From assembly GCA_017617065.1 (NCBI GenBank), contig JAFZWP010000021.1:1-64000 (forward strand): a DNA stretch of 64,000 nt. The letters are read 5' to 3'. The first letter of the stretch is position 1; every line of letters begins with the position of its first letter. Below, piece by piece: positions 53,556-62,245 of the stretch. The stretch comes from Bacilli bacterium (GTDB lineage Bacteria; Bacillota_I; Bacilli_A; ML615J-28; CAG-698). Below the pieces are notes generated by a model. That model saw only the letters and a program-made list of their open reading frames with translations, was not told the DNA's origin and did not search any database. The position numbers and the translations under genes are program-made.

Positions 53556-54306
53556 AACTGGCCTCAACCATACTAGTAATCTTTTCAAAGTCATCTACGT
53601 TTCTAATTAAATAACTTTTATATTTGCCACCTTGAAGAATGCTTAGCTTTATACCATCACTAAATAATAAATAAGCAAACGTATTAATCTTACGATAAGC
53701 TAAATAATTTAGGTTACCAACCTCAATTACTTCATCACCTAGTGATAAAACAAAATCACTTATATATTTATATAAATCATAGTTTATCTTTTTTAAATCT
53801 AGTTTTAGTGATGAATGATCAATGTTTTTACTTTGATATACTTTTTCAAATGCTAAATAGTTTTCAAAATATTTAACTTGAATTAATTCAATTGTATAAG
53901 GTAGTTGTTTAATTGCATAATGGTCATAACTATTAGCATCATCGCAGAATATTAATAGTCTTGCATTATAGTTTACTTGATTAACAATATCTTTATTGTA
54001 ATCGTTAATTAACATTCTAAATCTGCTTAAATGATCTTTGATATAGTCAATATAAAATAATCCCTTTTTAGTTAAAGACACAAATTTGCCATAGCGATAT
54101 TCAATTATAACTAGTTGCATATTTTCATCTAATCCTAAAAAGCTGATAGCATCATTACTGTTTTCTTCTAGGATTAAATCCTTAGCCAACAATTCTATTT
54201 TAAATACTTCTTTTAAGTGATCTTCGATTATATGCTTAATATCTAAAGCATTAATCTTCTTGATCTCTTTTTTATTCTTTAAATCATATAATTTAATATC
54301 GCTCAT
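53542..54306 (-). CDS. PD-(D/E)XK nuclease-fold-like protein of unknown function
   Basis: About 254 residues. Residues 55-75 read ISFLGLDENMQLVIIEYR, the pattern of Asp (60) and Glu-x-Lys in PD-(D/E)XK folds, but the lysine position is Arg71, so activity is uncertain. The next segment (LTKKGLFYIDYIKDHL) resembles the helix that follows in such predicted nuclease or DUF4268-type proteins. The C-terminal half is mixed alpha/beta without a known domain. ATG at 54306 has AAGTAGG upstream; an in-frame ATG 6 nt earlier has none. It is the fourth gene of an aspartase-to-RluA operon. Confidence 0.6.
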   Translation of the reverse strand: MSDIKLYDLKNKKEIKKINALDIKHIIEDHLKEVFKIELLAKDLILEENSNDAISFLGLDENMQLVIIEYRYGKFVSLTKKGLFYIDYIKDHLSRFRMLINDYNKDIVNQVNYNARLLIFCDDANSYDHYAIKQLPYTIELIQVKYFENYLAFEKVYQSKNIDHSSLKLDLKKINYDLYKYISDFVLSLGDEVIEVGNLNYLAYRKINTFAYLLFSDGIKLSILQGGKYKSYLIRNVDDFEKITSMVEASYDEC

Positions 54307-54314
54307 ATACATAC

Positions 54315-54833
54315 CTACTTATGATATAAATATTTTTTAATCTTAATATTTTTTCTTGCTATTAAATCTCTAATACTTATAATTGATGCTTCTGTTAATT
54401 CTTTCTTTTGAACAATTAATGCACCATATTTAGTACTATATAAATAAATATATTTTTTTGTTTCACATACTTCAATAATTCTAGTCCATTCATATGTTAC
54501 TTTATTATTAACATTGTATTGAACTAGATTATCATTGGTAATTTTTAATCTTTGACCAGGCCTACTTAAGGCTCTAAAATCTTGTCTTCTTATTGCTCTA
54601 CGCATTTGGAGAGGATAATTAACAATAATTACTAAACCGATTATCATACAAGCAATACCAACAGCTGGTATTTTAATAATAAACCATAACACTGCTCCAG
54701 CACCTGCAGCTACAAGTGCAGCTAGTATGAATAACCATTTAGTTTTTTGCCTTACGTTTATTTGAAACTTAAAGAAGTCCGTAAGGACTTCTTCTTTATA
54801 ATCTAGAGAAACATCAAATGTTTGATTATCCAC
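54315..54833 (-). CDS. YcxB-like membrane protein (paralogue 1)
   Basis: A 172-residue protein with a short N-terminal segment, two membrane helices (about 33-52 and 55-75) and a C-terminal beta-rich domain in which WTRIIEVCETKKYIYLYSTKYGALIVQKKEL is the family-like stretch. This resembles YcxB/PH-like membrane proteins; their function is unknown. Start is GTG with AGAGG 7 nt upstream. It overlaps nothing but lies 2-3 bp from both neighbours. Two paralogues lie in this window. Confidence 0.72.
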   Translation of the reverse strand: MDNQTFDVSLDYKEEVLTDFFKFQINVRQKTKWLFILAALVAAGAGAVLWFIIKIPAVGIACMIIGLVIIVNYPLQMRRAIRRQDFRALSRPGQRLKITNDNLVQYNVNNKVTYEWTRIIEVCETKKYIYLYSTKYGALIVQKKELTEASIISIRDLIARKNIKIKKYLYHK

Positions 54834-54835
54834 TC

Positions 54836-55690
54836 TTATTCCTCTTTATTTTCACTAACTTCTGCAGCTGCTTCTTCAGATGATTCTTCTACAGGCTCAG
54901 CGCTTTCTTCTACAACTTCAGCTTCCGCTGCATCTGCTGGTTTATCTTCTTCTTTGTTTTCTTCTAAAGATGCTTGTTCTTCTGCTCTAGCAGCATCCAT
55001 TGCATCATAATCTGGATAATTAAATTCTACAGGTTCTTTTAAGATATTCTTATCTAATGATTTAAATGGTTTCTTAGTTGCTTGAGATGCGATAATTCCT
55101 TCTAAATCTTCTTTAGTACCTTCTAGTATCATATCTTCATTTCGATCTACAATAATAGGTTGTTTACCTAAATATAAATAATAGAATTGAGGAATTTGAT
55201 AAATGTGAGTTACATATACCCATTCATAATTGATTGGATCGCCGCCCTCAGCAGGAACAACAGTGATTCCTTCATCAGTAAATGTGTATTCTTGTACTTG
55301 AGGACGTCTTCTCATAAAGTGGGCAGTTAGTTGTCTATCTATTGTTCTTTCAATTGATAACATTTGATAAACTAAATATAAAGCAAATACTGCCATTAAT
55401 GCTACAACAACATATGTCTTAACGATTACTGAATAAACAATACCACCAATTAATAACAATAAGAATATTGCATATAACCAATAAAACTTTCTAACATATT
55501 TTAAAACATAAACATTATAGTATTTTAAAGTACGATAATCGACATTTAGCTTTACTCTTACTTTTCTAGTACTAGCTTCTAATACTTCTTCTTGATTTTC
55601 TTCTTTATCACTTTCTGGAAGAATTTCATCATTTGTTTCTTCTGCACTAATTTCTTCTAATACTTCTTTTTCTAAATCTTTTTGTGACAT
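54836..55690 (-). CDS. YcxB-like membrane protein with acidic tails (paralogue 2)
   Basis: A 284-residue protein with an acidic N-terminus (about 1-42), two membrane helices (about 70-90 and 94-112), a YcxB-like domain (about 115-225: YEWVYVTHIYQIPQFYYLYLGKQPIIVDRNED) and a long acidic Glu/Ala-rich C-terminal tail (about 230-284). The acidic tails are low-complexity and probably disordered. It is the second gene of the aspartase-to-RluA operon, 2 bp from paralogue 1, with AAAGGAG before the ATG. Function unknown. Confidence 0.72.
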   Translation of the reverse strand: MSQKDLEKEVLEEISAEETNDEILPESDKEENQEEVLEASTRKVRVKLNVDYRTLKYYNVYVLKYVRKFYWLYAIFLLLLIGGIVYSVIVKTYVVVALMAVFALYLVYQMLSIERTIDRQLTAHFMRRRPQVQEYTFTDEGITVVPAEGGDPINYEWVYVTHIYQIPQFYYLYLGKQPIIVDRNEDMILEGTKEDLEGIIASQATKKPFKSLDKNILKEPVEFNYPDYDAMDAARAEEQASLEENKEEDKPADAAEAEVVEESAEPVEESSEEAAAEVSENKEE

Positions 55691-55730
55691 ATTAATCTCC
55701 TTTTTATTAATTATATCTATCTTACCTTAA

Positions 55731-57095
55731 TTATACCTTACTTTTATTATGAATGATATCTAAAATCTCTTTTACATGATCACTTGGCATAATATTATTT
55801 TTAATTACGTAGTCGGCAATCGATGCTTCATCACAGCTATTAACAATTTCTAAGCATCGATGATATCCAACTTCACCTGTGATGTATGCTACAAACATAT
55901 TGTTTTCTTGGATTTGATTTATTACTGTTTCGTTTACTTGAATGTTTTCTACAACTTTACTCCTTAAAGTTGCTATTGTTCTTCTAACAAAATTCAAGCT
56001 TTCAAATAAGCAAGCAAGCACAATTGGTAATGTATTATTTAATTCTAGTTCACCGCTTTCAGCGCTTCTAGCTATCGTTAAATCGTTACCTTCAATATAA
56101 TATACTACTTGATTAACCATTTCTAAGATAACTGGAATACTTCTGCCTGGGTAATTTGTACTACCAGCTTGTACGCGTGGAATTGTAATGTTACCAATAA
56201 TTGTACTCATTAATCTAAAATCATTAGCTACTTTGTTTAAATTGATGGCAAATAATTTTAAAGATGAGCTCATCCATACAAAGGCATCAATGTGTCTTGT
56301 GGTATCTACCATGTTAGATGATTGATAAAACTTTTCACTAGTAAACTTAACAACATATGTACATACTTTTTCTTTATATACTTCATTTGCATTAAAGCCT
56401 GTTCCCGTAATTGTTCCACCTAGTGGAAGTTCTAGTAGTCCTTTATTTGCTGCCTCAAGTTTAGCAATATCACGTTCTATTGAATTAGCTAGTGAATCAA
56501 AGATAGTACCAAAAGATATTGGTCCACTTTCAATTAAGTGTGTTCTTGCAATTGTATAAGCACTTCTAAATTCTTCTGCTTTTTGAATGTAAGCATCTCT
56601 AAGCTTTTTCATCTCTACAATCAACTTTTTAGATAATCTTAAAGCAGCAATCCTTCCTGCTGTAGCTATGACATCGTTAGTTGATTGACACAAATTAACA
56701 TGATCAATTGGATGAACCGGATAGTATTCCCCTTTTTCATGGCCTAACATTTCATTAGCACGATTGGCAATTACTTCGTTAGCATTCATATTCATACCAA
56801 AACCAGCACCACCTTGAATAAGGTCAGTAACGAATTGACCATGTAGTCGGCCATTTAAAATCTCATCGCAACAAAGTGATATTACATCTCTAATTTCTTT
56901 AGAGATTAGCCCTGCATCATAATTTGCATAAGCAGCTGCTTTCTTTACGATAGCAAGACCTTTAATCATTTGTCTGCAAATCGGTCTTTTTGATATTTGA
57001 AAGTTTTCTTTAGCACGATATGTGTGAATGCCATAATACACCTCAGCTGGCATTACCACTTCGCCTAATTCATCTTTTTCTATTCTAATACGCAT
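55731..57095 (-). CDS. Aspartase/fumarase-superfamily lyase-like protein with altered active-site loop
   Basis: About 454 residues, the length of aspartate ammonia-lyase, with its overall pattern: MPAEVYYGIHT, NMNANEVIANRAN near 102, VHPIDHVNLCQSTND near 127, and PLGGTITGTGFNA near 224. The two substrate loops are changed: canonical GGAGTSTNMN reads GGAGFGMNMN (95-104), and the catalytic loop GSSIMPGKVNP reads GSTNYPGRSIP (311-321), replacing the catalytic Ser, the Met, the Lys and the Asn. Aspartase activity is therefore doubtful; a new substrate or a non-catalytic role is possible. I start at the ATG at 57095 with GAGAGG 7 nt upstream. It heads an operon with YcxB-like genes. Confidence 0.82.
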   Translation of the reverse strand: MRIRIEKDELGEVVMPAEVYYGIHTYRAKENFQISKRPICRQMIKGLAIVKKAAAYANYDAGLISKEIRDVISLCCDEILNGRLHGQFVTDLIQGGAGFGMNMNANEVIANRANEMLGHEKGEYYPVHPIDHVNLCQSTNDVIATAGRIAALRLSKKLIVEMKKLRDAYIQKAEEFRSAYTIARTHLIESGPISFGTIFDSLANSIERDIAKLEAANKGLLELPLGGTITGTGFNANEVYKEKVCTYVVKFTSEKFYQSSNMVDTTRHIDAFVWMSSSLKLFAINLNKVANDFRLMSTIIGNITIPRVQAGSTNYPGRSIPVILEMVNQVVYYIEGNDLTIARSAESGELELNNTLPIVLACLFESLNFVRRTIATLRSKVVENIQVNETVINQIQENNMFVAYITGEVGYHRCLEIVNSCDEASIADYVIKNNIMPSDHVKEILDIIHNKSKV

Positions 57096-57112
57096 AAGTA
57101 TACCTCTCATTC

Positions 57113-57141
57113 ATTTTAACATATGTATGAGCATTATACAA
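57113..57141 (-). promoter_or_regulatory. Promoter of the aspartase-like operon
   Basis: TTGTAT (57136-57141) and TAAAAT (57113-57118), 17-bp spacer, extended TGT. Confidence 0.7.
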
Positions 57142-57143
57142 AA

Positions 57144-57173
57144 TAAAAAAAATTATACACCTAAGTGTATAAT
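57144..57173 (-). terminator. Terminator of the tRNA pair
   Basis: ATTATACAC pairs with GTGTATAAT (57152-57160 with 57165-57173), T8 follows on the minus strand; it lies 16 bp after tRNA-Gln. Confidence 0.85.
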
Positions 57174-57189
57174 CAAGATTTCGTATAGA

Positions 57190-57264
57190 TGGCAGGGCTA
57201 TCTGGATTCGAACCAGAGAGTGTCAGAGTCAAAGTCTGATGCCTTACCGCTTGGCTATAGCCCT
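57190..57264 (-). tRNA. tRNA-Gln (anticodon TTG)
   Basis: A 75-nt cloverleaf with acceptor AGGGCTA/TAGCCCT, discriminator G, encoded CCA, anticodon stem TCAGA/TCTGA with loop CTTTGAC giving anticodon TTG, and the T-loop GGTTCGAATCC. It is 6 bp downstream of tRNA-Tyr. Confidence 0.95.
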
Positions 57265-57270
57265 AGAAAA

Positions 57271-57355
57271 TGGTGGTGGGGAGTGGATTCGAACCACCGA
57301 ACTCGTTGAGAGCGGATTTACAGTCCGCCGCGTTTAGCCACTTCGCTACCCCACC
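57271..57355 (-). tRNA. tRNA-Tyr (anticodon GTA)
   Basis: An 85-nt class II tRNA with acceptor GGTGGGG/CCCCACC, anticodon stem GCGGA/TCCGC and loop CTGTAAA giving GTA, a long variable arm, T-loop GGTTCGAATCC and encoded CCA. Confidence 0.96.
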
Positions 57356-57383
57356 ATTAAGCTATTTTCTTTTTACCTTAACC

Positions 57384-57412
57384 ATTATACTATGATAGGC
57401 TATAAAATGCAA
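57384..57412 (-). promoter_or_regulatory. Promoter of the tRNA-Tyr/tRNA-Gln unit
   Basis: TTGCAT (57407-57412) and TATAAT (57384-57389), 17-bp spacer, about 28 bp before the tRNA-Tyr 5' end. Confidence 0.85.
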
Positions 57413-57421
57413 GATATTTTT

Positions 57422-57940
57422 CTATTTATTGATACAATATGGAATTTCTTCTTCAAATTTATTGAAACATACAATTTTATAATCATATGTATTCTTTGTA
57501 ATATCTATATTTTCTAATTCACATTCATTTATATATTTTAAAATGTGTTCAGTAGAATAGTATACAATAATTATTTTTTTACCATCAACTATGCTACCTG
57601 CAAAGTCTTCAATTTCAGTTAGATATCTATTATTTGGATATGCACGACCTACTTTAGCACTACTTCCACCCCAAGATAATCTCCACTTCTCTTTACAGTT
57701 AATGGTAATTTGCGAATTTGATGGAATCATCAAATATTTAAAATAAATTTTTTGGCCTTCTTTTTCTAACACCAAATCAGATAGCTTGTTATGTTTAACC
57801 TCACTATATCCTATATTATTAAAATAAGATAATACTTTTTGGCTAATTAGCTTTTTAATTTGTATAGGTCTAATTATAAATATATAAATAAGAAGTAAGA
57901 TAACAATAGATGCAATTATGATATAAGGTATATATTTCAT
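57422..57940 (-). CDS. Single-pass membrane protein of unknown function
   Basis: About 172 residues: one N-terminal membrane helix (about 4-26), a short basic turn, and a soluble alpha/beta domain with no family I recognise (LEKEGQKIYFKYLMIPSNSQITIN, KKIIIVYYSTEHILKYI). The second half carries a strand-helix pattern like a restriction- or Rossmann-type core but no conserved motif. I start at the ATG at 57940 because GGGAGG is about 5 nt upstream; an in-frame start 30 nt earlier has no such site. It is a single-gene unit beside the tRNA promoter. Confidence 0.65.
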   Translation of the reverse strand: MKYIPYIIIASIVILLLIYIFIIRPIQIKKLISQKVLSYFNNIGYSEVKHNKLSDLVLEKEGQKIYFKYLMIPSNSQITINCKEKWRLSWGGSSAKVGRAYPNNRYLTEIEDFAGSIVDGKKIIIVYYSTEHILKYINECELENIDITKNTYDYKIVCFNKFEEEIPYCINK

Positions 57941-57995
57941 ATAGGCCTCCCATATGGGCAATTGTAACATATGCAGTTAACATTTGCAATTCTAT

Positions 57996-58024
57996 TTGCT
58001 TTTATAGGTTTCAAGTGTTAAAAT
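57996..58024 (+). promoter_or_regulatory. Promoter of lysS
   Basis: TTGCTT (57996-58001) and TAAAAT (58019-58024), 17-bp spacer, extended TGT. Confidence 0.65.
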
Positions 58025-58046
58025 GATAGAGAAATAGAGGTGTACT

Positions 58047-59957
58047 ATGGAAGAAATTAAATTAAATGATCAGGAACTTGTCCGTCGTAGCAAGGCAAAA
58101 GAATTAAGAGAACTTGGAATTGATCCATTCGGAGCTAGATTTGATCGTAAATCTACAAGCGAAGAATTAAAACAAAAATATGCCAACTTTACAAAAGAAG
58201 AATTACAAGAAATGAATATTACTACTAGTGTAGCTGGTAGAATTATGTCACTTCGCCGTAAAGGTAAAGTTGCATTTATGCACATTCAAGATAGATTTGG
58301 TCAAATTCAAGCATATGTTCGTCAAGATGTACTAGGTGAAGCACCTTATGAAATCTTTAAAAAAGCCGACATTGGTGATATTTGTGGAGTAGAAGGTGAA
58401 GTTATTAAAACTGATACTGGTGAGTTAACTATTAGAGCTACCGTTTATACTCACTTATCTAAAGCATTAAGACCACTTCCAGAAAAATTCCACGGTCTTC
58501 AAGATAAAGAAGAAGCTAGACGTCACCGTTATGTAGATTTAATTATGAACGAAGAATCAAAACGTAATGCATTCTTACGTCCAAGAATCATTCGTTCAAT
58601 TCAAAGATTCTTTGATGGTAGAGGGTTTGTGGAAGTAGAAACACCAGTATTACAACCAATTCTTGGTGGTGCTGCTGCTAGACCATTTATAACTCATCAT
58701 AATACTTTAGATAAAGATTTCTATTTACGTATCGCTACAGAGCTTTCTTTAAAGAAATTAATCGTTGGTGGAATGGAAAGAGTTTATGAAATTGGTAGAC
58801 TATTCCGTAACGAAGGAATGGACTCAATGCATAATCCTGAATTTACTACGGTTGAAGCATATCAAGCATATTCAGATATTGATGGTATGATGGAACTAGC
58901 TGAAAGTTTATTTAAATATGTTGCTAATGATGTATTAGGTAAAACTACTGTTAATAATCATGATGTGGAAATTGATTTAGGTAAACCATTTAAAAAGATT
59001 CATATGGCTGATGCCGTAAAAGATGCTACTGGAATTGATTTCAAAAAGATTACTGATGTAAATGAAGCACTTGATTTAGCAGCTAAACACGAAATCAAAG
59101 TGCAAAATCACGAGCATACTGTTGGTCATATCTTAAACTTATTCTTTGAAAAGTATGTAGAAGAAACATTAATTCAACCTACATTTGTTTATGGCCATCC
59201 AATTGAGATATCTCCGCTTGCTAAGAAGAATAAAGTTGATCCTCGTTATACTGATAGATTTGAATTATTTATTGCTGGTCATGAATATGCTAATGCATTT
59301 AGTGAATTAAATGATCCAATCGATCAACGCGAAAGATTTGAAAAACAATTAGCTGAAAAAGAATTAGGTAACGATGAAGCTAATGAAATGGATACTGATT
59401 TCTTAGAAGCACTAGAATATGGTATGGCTCCTACTGGTGGAATTGGTATTGGTATCGATAGACTTGTTATGTTACTTGGTGAAATTGAGTCAATTCGTGA
59501 TGCAATCTTATTCCCTCAAATGAAAGATGTAGGTAAGAAAAAAGAAGTTAAGAAGACAGTTGAAAAAAGTAGTGAAGTAATTGATTTTTCTAATGTGGAA
59601 GTTGAACCATTATTTAGTGACTTTGTAGACTTTGAAACATTCTCTAAATCCGACTTTAGAGTTGTTAAAGTATTAGATTGCGTAGCTGTAGAAAAGAGTA
59701 AAAAGCTACTTAAGTTCACATTAAATGACGGAACTGATAATCCTCGCGTTATCTTAAGTGGAATTCATCCATTCTACGAACCAGAAGACTTACTTGGCAA
59801 GACACTTGTTGCTATTACTAACTTACCTCCAAGAGCAATGATGGGTATTGAATCTTGTGGAATGTTATTAAGTGCAGTTCACCATGAAAATGGTGAAGAA
59901 AAGCTTCACTTAATAATGTTAGATAATCATATCCCTGCTGGAGCTAAATTATATTAA
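58047..59957 (+). CDS. lysS: Lysyl-tRNA synthetase with C-terminal tRNA-binding domain
   Basis: Residues about 1-500 are a class II LysRS: OB-fold anticodon domain ([21 protein letters not shown]), motif 2 [21 protein letters not shown] near 250 and motif 3 [13 protein letters not shown] near 470. A basic Lys/Val linker (about 492-510) leads to an extra domain (about 525-636) of the Trbp111/EMAPII type: [51 protein letters not shown]. That domain usually ends MetRS; on LysRS it lengthens the enzyme to 636 residues from about 500. It should add non-specific tRNA binding. AGAGGTG precedes the ATG; plus-strand single-gene unit. Confidence 0.96.
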   Translation: MEEIKLNDQELVRRSKAKELRELGIDPFGARFDRKSTSEELKQKYANFTKEELQEMNITTSVAGRIMSLRRKGKVAFMHIQDRFGQIQAYVRQDVLGEAPYEIFKKADIGDICGVEGEVIKTDTGELTIRATVYTHLSKALRPLPEKFHGLQDKEEARRHRYVDLIMNEESKRNAFLRPRIIRSIQRFFDGRGFVEVETPVLQPILGGAAARPFITHHNTLDKDFYLRIATELSLKKLIVGGMERVYEIGRLFRNEGMDSMHNPEFTTVEAYQAYSDIDGMMELAESLFKYVANDVLGKTTVNNHDVEIDLGKPFKKIHMADAVKDATGIDFKKITDVNEALDLAAKHEIKVQNHEHTVGHILNLFFEKYVEETLIQPTFVYGHPIEISPLAKKNKVDPRYTDRFELFIAGHEYANAFSELNDPIDQRERFEKQLAEKELGNDEANEMDTDFLEALEYGMAPTGGIGIGIDRLVMLLGEIESIRDAILFPQMKDVGKKKEVKKTVEKSSEVIDFSNVEVEPLFSDFVDFETFSKSDFRVVKVLDCVAVEKSKKLLKFTLNDGTDNPRVILSGIHPFYEPEDLLGKTLVAITNLPPRAMMGIESCGMLLSAVHHENGEEKLHLIMLDNHIPAGAKLY

Positions 59958-59962
59958 TATAT

Positions 59963-60001
59963 AAGAAAAGAAGACTTAGTATACTAAGTCTTCTTTTTCA
60001 T
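59963..60001. terminator. Bidirectional terminator after lysS
   Basis: A perfect palindrome, AAAAGAAGACTTAGTA with its complement (59966-59981 and 59982-59997). The last codons of the minus-strand 59976-60929 gene lie inside it. Confidence 0.85.
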
Positions 60002-60929
60002 CTTCCTCTATTTCTTTTTCTTCTTTTTCTTTCTTCATTGCTTCAATTTGTTCATTGGTCTTCTCTTGCATAGTTCTTAATGCCTTAACATCATCTTGAA
60101 TGTTTTGCAAAGTTTCATCTTGCTTCTTTAAATTAATAGCTTCTTTAATTGTATCAGCGCGATGATTAATCATATACTTAAGAAGAACTTTAACATCTTG
60201 AATAGAGTAATTTGGTAAAGCAAGTGGATATTTACTAAAATATTCTTTTTCTTTGTTTGTAATTAGTTGTTCTTTCTCATTAGATAGACTAGCAACCATT
60301 TCATTTGCTTCATCCACATTTCCTTCACATTCAAATAATAGTTTGTTTAATTTGTTCTTAACTCTATTTAAATGTATTCTCCTAATAATCATTGATATAA
60401 CTAAAATTACAATAGAACCTAAAGTTAAATACCAAAAGATATGATTGATTTGATCAAAACGAGCATTATGGAATAATGCATAATATAAATTAGGTTGACC
60501 GTCTTTTATACTAACAAAATATAAAGTACCACCAAATAATAAACCATTTGTTAACCAATATAACAAATGAGCAATAAATGTTTTTTTAGATCCTCTTGCC
60601 CAAAAGATATACGGAATAACAAATAGAACTGTAGCCATTGCACAATATGGTGCATATGGTTTAAACAATTCAACGAACGAAGGAACTATATATAATACAG
60701 CACATAAAATTATAAGTATTAAAGCGCCAAGGCTTCTACCATAATCTAAAGTATCGATAGTTCTTTTTAGGCTTTCTACTTCTTTTGCTTGCGACTGTGC
60801 TTTATTTTTAAAATCTTGAATTCTTGCTTCATAATTATCATTTGTTTTTTGCTTCCAATTATTCCAAGCTTCAAGAATTATTATTTGATTGTTAAGTAAT
60901 GTGATGTCATTTGCTCTTTTAGTATCCAT
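59976..60929 (-). CDS. Membrane protein with flanking coiled coils, unknown function
   Basis: The 317-residue protein has an N-terminal helical coiled-coil segment (about 1-60), four membrane helices (about 65-85, 92-110, 117-137, 160-182) and a long C-terminal coiled coil (about 190-315) that turns into a run of Lys/Glu. No domain is recognised. Last of a three-gene operon with two other genes of unknown function, 11 bp after the second, with AAGGAGG before the ATG. Its last four codons and stop form half of the terminator palindrome. Confidence 0.7.
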   Translation of the reverse strand: MDTKRANDITLLNNQIIILEAWNNWKQKTNDNYEARIQDFKNKAQSQAKEVESLKRTIDTLDYGRSLGALILIILCAVLYIVPSFVELFKPYAPYCAMATVLFVIPYIFWARGSKKTFIAHLLYWLTNGLLFGGTLYFVSIKDGQPNLYYALFHNARFDQINHIFWYLTLGSIVILVISMIIRRIHLNRVKNKLNKLLFECEGNVDEANEMVASLSNEKEQLITNKEKEYFSKYPLALPNYSIQDVKVLLKYMINHRADTIKEAINLKKQDETLQNIQDDVKALRTMQEKTNEQIEAMKKEKEEKEIEEDEKEDLVY

Positions 60930-60940
60930 TTGACACCTCC

Positions 60941-61498
60941 TTAATCTTGTTTATCGAAATGTTTGTGATCTTTCATTATTAATAATTCATCATATATTTG
61001 ATTAAATACTTCAGGTACTGTTTGAAGCATTTTATCTGATGGAATAAAAGAAGATACAACTATATCAAACTCTTCTAACATATCCCTCTTAAATGGCTTA
61101 CGATCATTAATTGTATCTAGTATTTTATTTTGAATATTATCGAATGCTTCTTTGATTACTTTAGTATCCATATCTTCTCTATCAAACGCATCAGCAATAT
61201 CTTCTAAGAATAAATAATATCTAAATAATTCTTCATACTTTAAGAAAGCATGTAAATCACCAATAAAGTCTTGCTTTAGACAAGTCTTTATATAATTAAA
61301 GCGATCGTAGATATATGCATACCCTTCATCAAATATTACTTCTAAATCATTATCAATTTCTGATGGATCTAAATCTTTGATGTAATTTAGAACTTTTATT
61401 ATATTTTTGTATTCTTCATATAATAATGAATCGTGATGTTCTAAATGTTCAAGTAAGTCTTTATTTTCTTTGTACCAATATTCGTAATCTTTATACAT
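60941..61498 (-). CDS. Acidic helical protein of unknown function
   Basis: A 185-residue acidic protein, largely helical (many Asp/Glu/Leu/Tyr/Phe), starting MYKDYEYWYKENKDLLEHLEHHD and containing DLDPSEIDNDLEVIFDEGY. No membrane segment, signal peptide or known domain. It lies between a YcxB-like membrane protein gene (9 bp) and a coiled-coil membrane protein gene (11 bp), so it probably works with them at the membrane. TAAGGAGG precedes the ATG. Confidence 0.65.
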   Translation of the reverse strand: MYKDYEYWYKENKDLLEHLEHHDSLLYEEYKNIIKVLNYIKDLDPSEIDNDLEVIFDEGYAYIYDRFNYIKTCLKQDFIGDLHAFLKYEELFRYYLFLEDIADAFDREDMDTKVIKEAFDNIQNKILDTINDRKPFKRDMLEEFDIVVSSFIPSDKMLQTVPEVFNQIYDELLIMKDHKHFDKQD

Positions 61499-61507
61499 AG
61501 CGCCTCC

Positions 61508-62122
61508 TTAGAAAGGCTTTTTCTTGCTTACAAAGTAATAATGATAATCGACCTTTCCTTTTTTGTTTTTACGCATATTCTTTTTAGCTAGTTCTCTAAA
61601 TGTTACTACATTACCTTCAGTGATATCTTTCTTTACAATAAAGATACCTTGTTTAGGACCAGTATAAATAAATATATAATTCTTAGTTTCGCAAATAGAT
61701 TCTACTTGATACCAAGAAATTACTACTTTTGCTTTTAATGCTGGATTGCTTCTAACAATCTTTACTTTATTAGCTTCGATTGTATCAACACCATCTCTTA
61801 ATTCTGGTGTTTCTTTTTTAATAACGCTATTAACTGATCCAATCATTAAGAATGGTACCATCATAGCTGTAGCAGCGGTTAGAGTCCACACCATAATAAT
61901 TGTGTTAAATGAATCAGTTTCTTGCATTCTTAGCGTAGTTCTAATGGCATAAAATACCATAAAGCCAAGAAGTGCTAGTACAAGTAATGGTGTAGAACTT
62001 CTAAAGAATGTATGAAATGTATAAAATCTCTTATGATCTTTCCTTCTATATTCGCTTCTTGATATTACATGATCATATATGATATTGGCTTCTAATGTTT
62101 TATCTTGTTTATCTTTCATCAT
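61508..62122 (-). CDS. YcxB-like membrane protein (paralogue 3)
   Basis: A 204-residue protein with two membrane helices (about 48-66 and 80-105) and a C-terminal YcxB-like domain (KVVISWYQVESICETKNYIFIYTGPKQGIFIVKKDI). That C-terminal segment lines up with paralogue 1 (WTRIIEVCETKKYIYLYSTKYGALIVQKKE) in order and spacing. It is the first gene of its operon, with ACGGAGG before ATG ATG. Function unknown. Confidence 0.75.
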   Translation of the reverse strand: MMKDKQDKTLEANIIYDHVISRSEYRRKDHKRFYTFHTFFRSSTPLLVLALLGFMVFYAIRTTLRMQETDSFNTIIMVWTLTAATAMMVPFLMIGSVNSVIKKETPELRDGVDTIEANKVKIVRSNPALKAKVVISWYQVESICETKNYIFIYTGPKQGIFIVKKDITEGNVVTFRELAKKNMRKNKKGKVDYHYYFVSKKKPF

Positions 62123-62140
62123 TTGCCTCCGTGTATAGCC

Positions 62141-62169
62141 ATTATATCATATTAAGTAAATTATGTTAA
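62141..62169 (-). promoter_or_regulatory. Promoter of the YcxB paralogue 3 operon
   Basis: TTAACA (62164-62169) and TATAAT (62141-62146), 17-bp spacer, extended TGA. Confidence 0.7.
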
Positions 62170-62223
62170 GATAATTAAAGAATACTTTAAGGAATGGATA
62201 TTTATCTTTTTTACAGGTTATGA

Positions 62224-62229
62224 TATAAT
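62224..62229 (+). promoter_or_regulatory. Promoter -10 of hslO
   Basis: Extended -10 TGATATAAT; the -35 is poor. It lies 16 bp before the ATG at 62246. Confidence 0.5.
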
Positions 62230-62245
62230 CGAATAGGTGATTTAT

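Noticed and set aside
57127-57309. Plus-strand frame over the tRNA pair
   Set aside because: It runs antisense through two well-formed tRNA genes.
62237-62245. GTG start for hslO
   Set aside because: The GTG is part of the AGGTGA Shine-Dalgarno, which has correct spacing for the ATG at 62246.
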